DNA of 29,425 nucleotides. It comes from Gamarada debralockiae. Taxonomy: Eukaryota; Ascomycota; Leotiomycetes; Helotiales; Hyphodiscaceae. The stretch lies in NCBI GenBank assembly GCA_002803225.1, contig NXFV01000467.1, positions 1 to 29,425 of the forward strand, in the 5' to 3' direction. The notes under the pieces were generated by a model. It did not search any database. It was not told where the DNA came from and saw nothing but the letters and a program-made list of their open reading frames with translations. The position numbers were made by a program, and so were the translations under genes. Positions 8,880 through 18,220 of this stretch are shown piece after piece; the stretch's first letter is position 1; each line of letters starts with the position of its first letter.

Positions 8880-10862
8880 ATGTTGGTGTCATTCGTCTGT
8901 GTCATTCTTGCGTTTATCACTTCTAGGATTGCAACTGCATCCTCGTCGCAGGGACAGCTAAGGCTCCCTTCAAGCGCTTTTGCAGTGCCGGGCACAAATG
9001 CCTCGTATGATTACATAGGTAATGACCACCGCTTACCAACTCCATTTCAGCCCTGTCTTCTGGGGCTCACTGTGTTTCTTTTCCGTTAGCACATGACGAG
9101 ACAGAATGCTCACAATACTCTTCCTATAGTGGTAGGAGGGGGGACTGCTGGATTGGCCATCGCCTCGCGACTTGCTGAGTTTGCTTCCGTCGCAGTAATA
9201 GAAGCTGGAGGAGTTTATGAGCAAGACAATGGCAATCAGAGTGTGGTTCCTAGCCTAGGGCTGGTGATGCCGTTTCTCGCTACAACAGAGGTGTATCCGA
9301 AGCAACCCCTGATAGACTGGGGATTGGTGTCTTTAGCCCAGGCCGGCGCGGGCAACCGCAAGATCCACTATGCACAAGGAAAGACCCTTGGGGGTTCTTC
9401 AGCCTTAAACACTATGGCATATCTCCGAGGCACCCTAGGATCATACCAACGCTGGGCGGACGTTGTAGGTGATCAAAGCTACACATTTCAAAAGCTGCTG
9501 CAATATTTTATTAAATCTACTCATTTCACGCCCCCAAATCTCGAAAAACGCAATACGCCGAATGCCACTGTATTGTATGACCCCACAGTATTTGGTGAAG
9601 ACGGCCCAATCCAAGTGTCATATGGCAATTGGGTTGATCCAACGATCACATGGCTCGCCAAAGCCTTGCGGGCTGTTGGTCTTCCATTAAGCCCTGTTGG
9701 GTTTAATAGTGGCTCTCTATCTGGATTTGGAGCTTGGGTTACCTCTACTATCTCACCCAATGATGCCGAACGTTCTACTTCGCAGAGTTACCTGAAGCAG
9801 GCGATACGGAACACCAGCCTTATGGTTTACGCACGTACCCAAGCCACCAGAGTCCTTTTTGATTCATCGAAGAAGGCATCAGCTGTTTCAGTCACAACTC
9901 AGGGGCTCGAATACACCCTTTCAGCCAATAAAGAAGTCATAGTTTCGGCAGGGGTCTTCCACTCTCCACAGTTGCTTATGGTATCAGGTAAGTTCTCCAA
10001 TTGAAATTCATGCGGACGAATAATGATAAATTAAGGTATCGGGCCTCAGAACATGCTAAGCGCCATGAATATTCCCGTATTGTCTGATCTACCAGGCGTT
10101 GGCCAAAATCTCTGGGATCCAGTCTTCTTCAACATTCTCTGGGTAATCGACCAACCAAGCAGCGGCACCGTCATCGCAGCCAACCCATCGGCAGCACTGA
10201 CAGAGTACCTCGACAATGCGGCTGGCCCATACAGTTCGGCAGGTGGCTACTTCGCTTTTGAGAAAATCCCATCAAGTCTTCGGAACTTCACTCAAAGGAC
10301 TACAGCCGCGCTTGCATTGTTTCCATCTGATTGGCCAGAGGTAGAGTACATCGTCGACGGGTTCCCAAGCGGCACCGGTGGTACGATCGGGGCCGTGAGT
10401 CCTACGCTCTTGGCTCCGCTTTCACGTGGCAACGTCACTATCACTAGTCCAAGCATGTTAGACCCGCCAGCTATCAATTTGGGGTGGCTGACTGATCCTG
10501 CGGATGCTGAGGTGGCGGTCGCGGCTTTTAAGCGCGCTCGACAGATCTGGGACTCTGCTCCCGCTGTTTCGATTAGAATTGGCTCCGAACTTGTCCCGGG
10601 CTCAGCTGTCTCAAGTGATGCGGATATTTTAAATTATATTAGTCAGAGTATAACGCCAATCTGGCACGCTAGTTCTACTTGCTCTATGGGGAAGGCAGGA
10701 GATCCAATGGCTGTAGTTGACTCGACTGCGAAGGTATTTGGGGTTAAGGGGTTGAGGGTGGTTGACATTTCGGCATTTCCTTTCGGGTTGCCAACCCATC
10801 CTCAGGGGACAGTCTACATGCTTGCGGAGAAGATTGCGGATGATATCAGGAATGGGAATTAA
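8880..10862 (+). CDS. Secreted GMC oxidoreductase, FAD-dependent, 607 aa
   Basis: Flavoprotein of the glucose-methanol-choline oxidoreductase family, likely oxidising an alcohol outside the cell. Exons are 8880-9018, 9130-9987 and 10036-10862 (1824 nt). The first 20 residues, MLVSFVCVILAFITSRIATA, form a signal peptide. The FAD-binding motif VVGGGTAGL is made by joining exon 1 (YDYI) to exon 2, which confirms the 111-nt intron; the ATG at 9093 lies inside this intron. The substrate domain holds GKTLGGSSALNTMAYLRG. The catalytic pair is His543 (WHASSTCSMG) and His587 (THPQGT), 44 residues apart as in aryl-alcohol oxidase. The sequence resembles the versicolorin B synthase/patulin synthase/aryl-alcohol group, but the substrate cannot be read off. 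It lies 4.4 kb from the oxygenase cluster, beyond a dead gene, so membership in that cluster is doubtful. Confidence 0.92.
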
Positions 10863-11316
10863 TAACAATTGGCCTCATCTACATATATGCTATGGATGAA
10901 TGCCCCCTGCTATCTCCAAACTTCAAAGTTTTCTTTTTATCTCGTATTTATGAAGTTACCGTACCGCTGACTTCGGATCCGGCACGGTCAACCGCTGCGA
11001 TTTGATGTAGGTACAGCATCTGGTTACCCTTAAATGTTAAAGATATGTCAGCTGGAAGGAGAGAAATAGCTGTTCCAAATTATGTCGAAACATGCTAGTA
11101 GCATTACAGAGAAGTAAAATGCCCTACTATATAGTGTTGACCAGTGACTTCCGAAGGGTATAAGGAGTGGCTAGTCGCTAATTCACTGCTTAGCAATTGG
11201 TGGTCCTGCCTGAAAGACAAAACGCATTCACTCACAGACAGGAGTTCCGTCAATTTATCCACCAACTGGTCTGACGCCTCAATTACGTTCATCAGGCAGT
11301 TTCTCTGTGGTAATAA

Positions 11317-11654
11317 ATGGTCGTTTCCGAGACTGAGATTGCCGCCCTAGTAACGGTCATAACCTCCGAATTCAATGCTGTTGATCAGCTTATCAAACCG
11401 ATGAAGACAAAGCTGCAAGAGAAAATGACGCAGAGGCGGCCGATGAAATCAAGGGACTGGACATCCTTCTCCTCCTACTACTACTCCTGCAGCACGCTAT
11501 TCCACGACTAAAGCGTCGAAGATTGGGAGGGTTGGATTCTAGTAGTGTTTGGGGCGGTTTGTTGCCTCTACTAGAGCGTCGAGGTGCCATCTTGAACGCT
11601 GGAATCGTGTTGGGAATGAGATTGGAGACTTTGGAGAAGGAAGGTGAGGACTGA
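11317..11654 (+). pseudogene. Frameshifted ORF of unknown function
   Basis: Frame 1 starts with ATG at 11317 (MVVSETEIAALVTVITSEFN, then AVDQLIKP). From about 11400 a second frame looks more protein-like: acidic (DEDKAARENDAEAADEIKG), then a run of eight leucines, then QHAIPRLKRRR, ending at TGA 11652-11654. A single lost or gained base near 11400 would join them into about 110 residues. I do not recognise the protein. The acidic-then-leucine pattern argues against pure chance, but support is weak. Confidence 0.25.
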
Positions 11655-12089
11655 AGACAAGGTAGGCGAGGACCAAAGACGTGGACGGCAAGGAGGGCGC
11701 GCAAGTGTTAGGCGGAAGTATCACGATGGGGAGGCAGAAATTCAATAAGCGGCAATCTGGGAGCCTATACGTAGTCGGAGAAGGTCTATCTGTTCTACTA
11801 ATTTGTGCTGATGACACTATTTAGAGTCCTAATGAAAGCTTGCTTGATGCCTATCTCTTACAATCCTCTTCTACCATAATTGAAGCACTGTTAAATATAT
11901 GCGTAGCTTAGGGAGCTTATCTGTGGACGCATTGTCAACTCAGAAGTTTGGATGCCTGTTGCGGGGCATGTCATTACCCCTATTCGTTAGCTCTGCACCT
12001 TGTACCAAACGCGTGCCCACATTCCAGATCCTCTTCTTGCTCCTTGAGACAACCGCATCCCACCAATTTATCCTAGTCCCGCTGAAACC

Positions 12090-12450
12090 ATGTCATCTTC
12101 ACAACCAGACGCTCCTCCCAGCAATGCATCCCTCGATCTTGAGGCACTGAGGAAGCAGCTGGACGAAGACGACGGGAAGGCTTACGATCTCATGGGAGCA
12201 GTTACGCTCGTATTCTTGAGCGATATAGAAGGTATTTAAAGACAAGGCAGATTTCAGGATTGTTGACTCGGCTGGGTCCATGTCCTCTCATACTACGTGA
12301 TTACTGTCTCCTTACATTCGATCCTAAACACTCCGTCAGTAAGTATCTCTGAAGAGACTAGCTAGGAAAACTGACTGTATTTCTCCTTCAGCTCCCACTC
12401 AATGGCTTGTTAATGTTTGGATTCATTGGCGCGAGGATACCTTTTTCTGA
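12090..12450 (+). CDS. Possible small three-exon gene, about 88 aa, unknown
   Basis: ATG at 12090 opens MSSSQPDAPPSNASLDLEAL, then RKQLDEDDGKAYDLMGAVTL. A 41-nt intron (12210-12250, GTATTC...GGCAG) would lead to ISGLLTRLGPCPLILRDYC. A second intron (12339-12391) has a textbook GTAAGT donor, a CTGAC branch site and a TTCAG acceptor, and joins to PTQWLVNVWIHWREDTFF and TGA. All junctions keep frame. The first intron is at the lower size limit, so its placement is uncertain; without it the frame stops at 12239. No known domain is seen. It may be a real small gene or the remnant of a larger one. Confidence 0.35.
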
Positions 12451-12596
12451 AATTGTTCCATCAAGGACTTGTTTGACAGCTGTTTAATATGCTACGTTAG
12501 TATCTCTCCTTGCTAGAAGCATGCTGCGAAATGAGACTCTATGCGACATTCAAGGCAGTCAAAGATAGGCTTGTCATTTCTGCTATCTGAAAAGCT

Positions 12597-12844
12597 TGTT
12601 GGAATGAGTAATCAGTGACTCTGGTTCTAGGCAGATAGTGCTGCCTACTGAGTCACATGGCATCACATGGCATCACATGACTCAGAGACCACTTGATCAG
12701 TATGACAGTGTGACGTGTTCTATGAGTCATAGGGAGGATTCCTGTCTATAAGTACAGACTACTGTACTTGGTTTGTTCGTTAGTATCTCTAGAGTCTTTA
12801 CACCTTAATAATTCAGCCACATTCTCCTATCCTTTTCGTCCATC
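12597..12844 (+). mobile_element. Possible solo LTR remnant
   Basis: The stretch begins TGTTGGAATGAG, the type of 5' end seen in fungal copia LTRs, has a TATAAGTA box near 12749 followed by a pyrimidine-rich leader, and could end at CCATCA (12839-12844). Internal short repeats and TGASTCA motifs fit an LTR promoter. No matching target duplication is visible and the ends are not good inverted repeats, so it may be truncated or misread. Confidence 0.3.
12649..12729. promoter_or_regulatory. Cluster of three TGASTCA (Gcn4/AP-1-like) sites
   Basis: TGAGTCA at 12649-12655, TGACTCA at 12678-12684 and TGAGTCA at 12723-12729. The first two flank a 10-bp direct repeat (ATCACATGGC-like, 12653-12679). 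TGASTCA is the known site of Gcn4/CpcA and AP-1 bZIP factors. Here the cluster may belong to the LTR-like sequence rather than to a host gene. Confidence 0.5.
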
Positions 12845-13079
12845 ACGTGACAATATTGGAAGAAAGCTATTCGAACCATAAAAAGATTGTCGCAATACTG
12901 GAAGACTTGCTGTTGGTTGGAACGCTAATCCCTTCCTTGTTGGGTCTAGTCTGTATTTGCTTCTTCCTACAGGATAAAGAAGCTCCTACCCCGCTTTGGA
13001 TTTTTACACTCCTTAGATATCTACATAGTCAAGAATTTACGATATTTCACCCCGAAAACCATCCCATCTGACACTTGCC

Positions 13080-14784
13080 TACTCCACAAGGTATACCAAC
13101 TAGCTTCGCCATTGCTAGATAACCGCCAGATCCGATGGGAGTGCCGTATTCGCAGAGGGTAGAAGTTATGGTGTCCCTACTACCGTCTTTGTTCTCGATC
13201 TCAAAATTATATTGCAGGAACTTAACGCCAGGTGTCAGAATCGTGTATTCTTGAGAAACCTTAGAACAGAAAGATTATACTAACCACGAAATCACGCTCA
13301 CCCTCCGCGTAAGCTATCGTTTCCTTAAGAGTAGTACATAGCGTATCCAATAGATTTCCTCTGGACGTAATCTTTGACTCTGAGAAGATACCCGCTGCGC
13401 TATAATATCAAAACCGCCAGAATATAAACGCCAGAATACACAGTTACTTACGCTACTTGAGGCCTGCCGCCAATCGATACTTTCCATCAGTATTCTGGAA
13501 TATTGTTTTTGACGAGATTGCTGTCAAATCAGGCTTAGTGTCAGTCGCTATGGCAACGGTTGTTTGTACATATCTCGGTTCTGGCAACCCAACAAGTCTT
13601 CTCTCCTTAGTCGAATATATCTGATTCAACAATTGCCCACACTAAATCGCTCTTACTTGATGAACTAGTACCGAGGATCTTCTTGGTAGCTTCTTTCTAA
13701 GCGATTGGCTCTTTCAAGAAGTTCTGCTCCTTTTCACGGAGGAAGCCAATATCAACGAGAACTTTAATGAACTCCGGGAAGCCGGCGTAACGAAGGGAGT
13801 CCCGAACCACTGTTTGTGCCTCGGGAATGTTGTACCCGAAAAGAATTAGACACTATTATTAAACATACAGGTTCGTATTCTTACCTTTCTCGATATCTTG
13901 TACTATCTGGATTTCCATAGGCGACGAAATTAAAGCCTAGAAAGCTCGTATAATACGGTTTCGCCATCCCCGTAAGGTCCTCGCCTCTCACATACACCTC
14001 TTTACCGTTCTCCAAGTACTTAGTTTCGTTCTTCAACGCCAACAGAACTCCATGGCTACTCCAGCTAAACTTGTACCCTGAACGTGGTTAGAAGCCGCGG
14101 AAATATGTCAAACAGCATGTACCTAGAGGATTATCCGAGTCTAATATAACAATTAGCTTCAATAGTTTTATGCGTTGTCATCATATTCATATACTCTGGT
14201 GCGGGTAAGCCGCAACAAAAGCTCATGAAGGCAAGGACGGAGCCTCCTTCCTTGTGAAAGCGATCGATTAAGTCTACAGCGTAAAGATGGTCGATTCTGG
14301 GGAAAAAGCAAGTTAGAGGAAGGATAGCATAGACCATGGCGGTCAGAAGGCATACCCAGGATCAAGCTAGAATCGTCAGCAATCTGAGCCGTGAAATCTA
14401 AACCATTTCGACTTACCCCAGTCTCATTCATAACCGTGATGGCCGCAGCCTTGACATCCTTATCCAACGCCAGCATAGCCAGCGAGACATATGACATAGT
14501 GACTACATGTTTCTTCGCTTTAATAGCCTCCTTCACCACAGTAATATGATAAGTATAGGGTATCGGCGAGATTATGACGTCGTGTTTAGCTACCGCGTCT
14601 TCCAGAGCTGTCGTATTATTTACGTCGAGGCTGACGGCCTTAGTGTTAGTAAAATTGCCGGCGAGCTTCTGGGCCAAGGCCAGAGCACGGCAGGCGACAG
14701 TGACGTGCACGCCGGCGTTGGAGAGGACTTGGACGGTGGGTGTGTGGCGACGAAGCCGGAGCCGAGGACGGCGGATTGTGGCAT
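13080..14784 (-). pseudogene. LYS9: Decayed saccharopine reductase (Lys9-type) copy
   Basis: Homologue of saccharopine dehydrogenase (NADP+, L-glutamate-forming), the penultimate step of fungal lysine synthesis. Reading from ATG 14784: MPQSAVLGSGFVAT, then VQVLSNAGVHVTVACR, KAVSLDVNN, GLDPGIDHLYAVDLIDRF, SFCCGLPAPE, GYKFSWSSHGVLLAL, YNIPEAQTVVRDSLRYAGFP, EFIKVLVDIGFL, STLCEYGTPIGSGGY and LVGIPCGV, after which homology stops near 13080. Lesions: two extra bases in an AC repeat (about 14738-14748); a frame mismatch at the intron near 14150-14210; an intron ending in GG instead of AG (13837-13838); TAG in place of a conserved Trp (13697-13699); and a 110-bp insertion (13522-13631). An 11-nt microexon (14356-14366) supplies LDPG between two good introns. 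This is presumably a duplicate, since the pathway needs an intact copy elsewhere. Confidence 0.85.
13522..13631. mobile_element. 110-bp insertion with 5-bp target duplication in Lys9 relic
   Basis: The element starts TGTCAAATC and ends GATTCAACA; the ends are inverted repeats matching at 7 of 9 positions and carry TG...CA termini. It is flanked on both sides by ATTGC (13517-13521 and 13632-13636). Removing the element and one ATTGC restores the conserved reading ...DLVW-AISSK of the Lys9 protein, which proves a precise insertion. A 5-bp duplication with TG...CA ends fits integration by a retrotransposon integrase, so this may be a very small solo LTR (TRIM-like); a MITE is the alternative. 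Confidence 0.8.
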
Positions 14785-15284
14785 TGTTGTTGTGGAGGAC
14801 GTTGTGCTTGAAGGATGGTATGAGGATTGAGCTAGTGCAGTAGGGAGGAGCTTGTGAAGGATGAGTGGTTTCTATCTGCTGTTTGTCCAGTAGTCGTCGA
14901 TGAAGTCTGTGCCATTGCGCAAAGCTGCATAGGGGCAGCTTTGCAGCACAACTTGAACAGTAGACCCGATCCGAAGGCGTTGCGACTACGCAAAAAGTAC
15001 GATACGCATCAGCAGGCACGCAGACAGAGAAGAGGAAAAAGCTTAAAGCGGAGGTGCCAACGGCACACGTGAGCGTTCTCCTGTGATGATCCCGCGACAG
15101 CAGAAGTCAAAAGGAAAAAACCAGCTCGCTCAAGAACTGGCACACGTGAGAGCCTATTCAACTGCCTCTTATATAAGGATTTGATAAGACCTTGATTATA
15201 GAAAAAGGATTGATAGTTCTAAGCTAAAAGAGTGAAGCTTTTACACTAAGAGAAGCTCTGAAATAGCACGTGCGAGCACCTGCC
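14785..15284. other. Intergenic region with repeated CACGTG boxes
   Basis: Lies between the start of the Lys9 relic and the 3' end of the oxygenase gene, both on the minus strand. GGCACACGTGAG occurs twice (15062-15073 and 15139-15150), and another CACGTG is near 15268. CACGTG is the E-box bound by fungal bHLH factors. Open frames here (for example 14854-15072) lack motifs. Confidence 0.5.
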
Positions 15285-17309
15285 CTATATCCCAACTGAT
15301 AACAAACTCGTATCCTCAATAAAGGACCCGTGAGGACCAAGAGCATACACCTGCGGCATATTGGCTCTTGCAACCTCCTTCAAGTCTTTCCCATTCAGCG
15401 AAACGAGAATGCTCTTTGTTCCCTTCCTATCAATGACGATTGTCAACACCACACCATCATCCTCCTCCGTGGAACCAGGCCTTGCAACAAACACAGGCTC
15501 GCACGGACAACTCTCGCCATCTTCGGGCTGCCATTTAATAAACTTTCCCGTCTTCCAGTCCGTTTTAGCGATACTGTTGAAGAACGCAGCTTGGACGGTC
15601 TTGATCCCATTTCCGAACCGTCCAATGGGTACCTCGGTACCGGGACTCGGTCCTGCATTGCCTCCGCATGCATAGACATACCGATATCCAGGTACCGCCG
15701 ACATGTCCTTGCGGATTCGTGGGAGTTCCATCGGCACTCCCGGGATCGCTTGAGCGACTGTTGCGCGTTGGATTTTACTAGCATCTGCTTTATTCACAGC
15801 CGACAGTTCATATCTGACCAAAGTGCCGTCCATGAATGGTTGAGCGGGGTCGAGGACGTTGCTGAGGTTGTACTCTTTGTACGGGACATAATCACCCTCA
15901 TAGCTGCAGAGATCGATGTGAAGGTTGACATCTCCTGTTGTCTTGTCGGCATAGTTGTATGCGTTGACGGAGTGGAAGAACATGAAATTGGGTGATTCGT
16001 AGGTTGTGATGCTTTCAAAAATATTAGCTGTCGGTCACATTACTAATTATTTGAGTTGCTTACTGTTTTCCATCAGATTTGCGTAGAACGAAGAATTTGG
16101 TAGTCACTCCCTGTTCATATTCAATCATTTCCATCACCTGTTTAGTCATGTCGCTGATATTCATATGGAGAGGCTTGTTTTAACCATGATTAGCGCGAGG
16201 ATCATGTATACGGATGTGAAGAAAGGAAAGGAGAACAAACATTACGGATGAAGACGACATAGTCTTGAGTTATGGCCAAAGAATGAATGTAGCATGGTGG
16301 ACATGGAAGAGCTGTCTTCCATAACAATCTGGCAGGACTCGCCCTATAATCGAGCGCAAAAACAAACAAAACACCTTCGAATGAGATCAAGTAATTGTAA
16401 ATGGTACCGAGCTTGCGATCTTTAGGCGGATGTGCGCAGATGCCGAAGCCAGACAGCTCAGGATCTATATCGGCATAGGTCAGGAGTCTCTTTGGCTCCA
16501 ACGTTTCGGCATCGCAGACTTGAAGCATATTGAAATCAGTGAAAACCATGACCTTTTGCGCACGTCAGTTCAGTACTTGAGATACAAGTGAACATTTTAC
16601 ATACCTCTTCTTCCTCGGGGTTCTTAGAAGCTGTGCCGCGTGAAAAAGGATTCCCGTCCTTGGGCAAGTGCATGCTCCTGCGCGGTACAACATTGAGATT
16701 GGCTGCATCTGGTTCGAGATGTCCAGAGGGTAACCACAACGATTGCTATATGCAAAGTTTCAGCACTCCTCGATTTACAAGATTTGGGATAAAGCGAAGA
16801 CTCACCTTTGCACCAAGCAGTGCCGAGCACGGATCCTGCGCATGTTTCAATGGAGTATTTGCGTTCAGACCGAACATCGTGACAGATAAGAAGCCCTCTC
16901 TCTTTGCTCGGCGAATGACTCCTTCCGCAGTATGACGGCTGATGTAACGCACTTGGCCATTCTCAAATGTGAATTTGTGTAACATGCCCAAGCCGTCAAA
17001 GAAGTGCTGCAGGATGGCTGGAGGCTTCGAACCATCCTCTGATAGAGGAACGACGAATTTGCCTGCGCCGACTCTATGAAGTAGTTAGCCATCAGTGATC
17101 ATGAAGATGGGTTTGGGTCATTCCAAGACTTACCTTATGAATGTTCCCTTCAACCACGTGGGCCAAGTCCCATTTGTCACACAAGTCATTTCTTTGGGCG
17201 TTTCCGGAACGTCTTTGAGATACGGCGGGACATATTTCAGATCCTCGAGGCTAACAAAGTAATTGTTGTAGGGTGCCTTTGGGGCATTCTGCGCTGCAGC
17301 TGAAGTCAT
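15285..17309 (-). CDS. Carotenoid/stilbene cleavage oxygenase, 577 aa
   Basis: Non-haem iron dioxygenase of the RPE65/carotenoid oxygenase family, which splits a conjugated C=C bond of carotenoids, apocarotenoids or stilbenes into two aldehydes or ketones. Exons on the minus strand are 17309-17134, 17073-16806, 16745-16605, 16552-16241, 16173-16064 and 16011-15285, together 1734 nt in one frame. All four iron-binding histidines are present: His236 (ICAHPPKD), His285 (YIHSLAIT), His349 (FFHSVNAYN) and His563 (GPHGSFIED), with the spacing expected of the family. The sequence also has LKGTFIRVGAGKF near residue 60, the propeller blade-one motif. No signal peptide or membrane anchor is seen, so it is probably cytosolic. 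It is divergent from the DHA1 transporter across a 0.9-kb shared promoter. Whether the substrate is a stilbene (as for Neurospora CAO-1) or a carotenoid cannot be told from sequence alone. Confidence 0.93.
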
Positions 17310-18220
17310 TTTTTTCGACGGCCGTGAACCAGAATGATGGATGCAGTAAAGGAAACCAAGCTGTGATGAGATGTGTCTAACCTCTCTGCGATACGAAGAT
17401 TGAAGCCAAAAGATTTCGATCTTATAAATTCATGAAGTTCAGTTTCGGAATTCCGCATTCACCGAATGATGCGAAGCCATCTGCACACTATGTCGGTCAC
17501 GTGATGAGAGTTTGCGGGGAGATGAAACTTGCCTTCAAAGAAAGGTGATTGGAGCGCCACCCGGGGATGTGTCGGGAGGCAAAGAGATGCGTTGCGGGGA
17601 ATAGGCGGGGCGCCAAGAGGGCGGCACATCTAAAAGCACTTCGGCAGCTGAGGTTGAGTGGAGACGGGTGGAGATTGGAAGTCTGGGAATATCTCCAGGT
17701 TCTTGATAACGGACTTAAGTATACAAAGATACATGCATGCAGATACCAAGCATTTTGCATAATGTTTGACCTAAACGCTTGAATTCCTTGGTGGGTGCCC
17801 CGAAAATAAAGCTCGATCTCCTCTTTTACGTCTGATTATAGCTCACACGAGCACTATTACTTTCCTAACATAAACCGTATCACATGTCACATAGACTGGA
17901 TGGAGCCCGCGTAAAATATCCGCTTGAAATGCGGACGTGGCTTGCAGCTATCTAAAACAATTGTACGCATCTAAGCCAAACTCTATTCTTCCCTGGGCGG
18001 CAAATCTCCCCGGCACACTTCTTTCCCCAGCCCTTACCTTCTAACCTCTTCACTGCATTTATGAATCGTATGAGGAGGACTGGATATTGAACCACTTCCT
18101 TCTTCTATAGAACCAATTCTCTCCTCTGTGCAGATAGTTACAGCAAATACCATTGCAGATCTTCCGAATATCCAACCATTCAATATCTTTTCTCCACAAC
18201 TCTAGGGAGCTACTAAGAAA
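17310..18220. promoter_or_regulatory. Divergent promoter between oxygenase and transporter
   Basis: This 0.9-kb region drives the oxygenase leftward and the transporter rightward. It holds a perfect CGGAATTCCG palindrome (17446-17455), a TATAAAT stretch at 17423-17429 and TCACGTGA (17497-17504), plus a pyrimidine-rich leader (about 18085-18200) before the transporter ATG. A shared promoter with a Zn2Cys6-type site suggests co-regulation by the adjacent regulator; this is inference. Confidence 0.5.
17446..17455. promoter_or_regulatory. CGGAA-TTCCG inverted site, candidate Zn2Cys6 operator
   Basis: CGGAATTCCG is a perfect 10-bp inverted repeat with CGG half-sites, the class of site bound by Zn2Cys6 dimers. 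It lies about 137 bp upstream of the oxygenase ATG. The same half-sites occur as CGGAA-CAC-TTCCG upstream of the aldehyde dehydrogenase (25404-25416). Confidence 0.4.

Larger units (their letters stand above)
10863..13079. other. Gene-poor 2.2-kb region between GMC gene and Lys9 relic
   Basis: Contains a frameshifted small ORF (11317-11654), a possible small three-exon gene (12090-12450), an LTR-like stretch (about 12597-12844) and a 74-codon frame at 12847-13071 with a hydrophobic middle but no known motif. No intact conserved gene is seen. Confidence 0.5.

Noticed and set aside
9093..9129. Start of the GMC protein at ATG 9093
   Set aside because: This ATG lies in an intron; splicing 9018 to 9130 rebuilds the FAD motif and supplies a signal peptide.
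8880..10862. GMC oxidoreductase as a firm member of the oxygenase cluster
   Set aside because: It is separated by 4.4 kb holding a dead Lys9 copy and relics, and shows no shared CGGAA palindrome; left as a possibility only.
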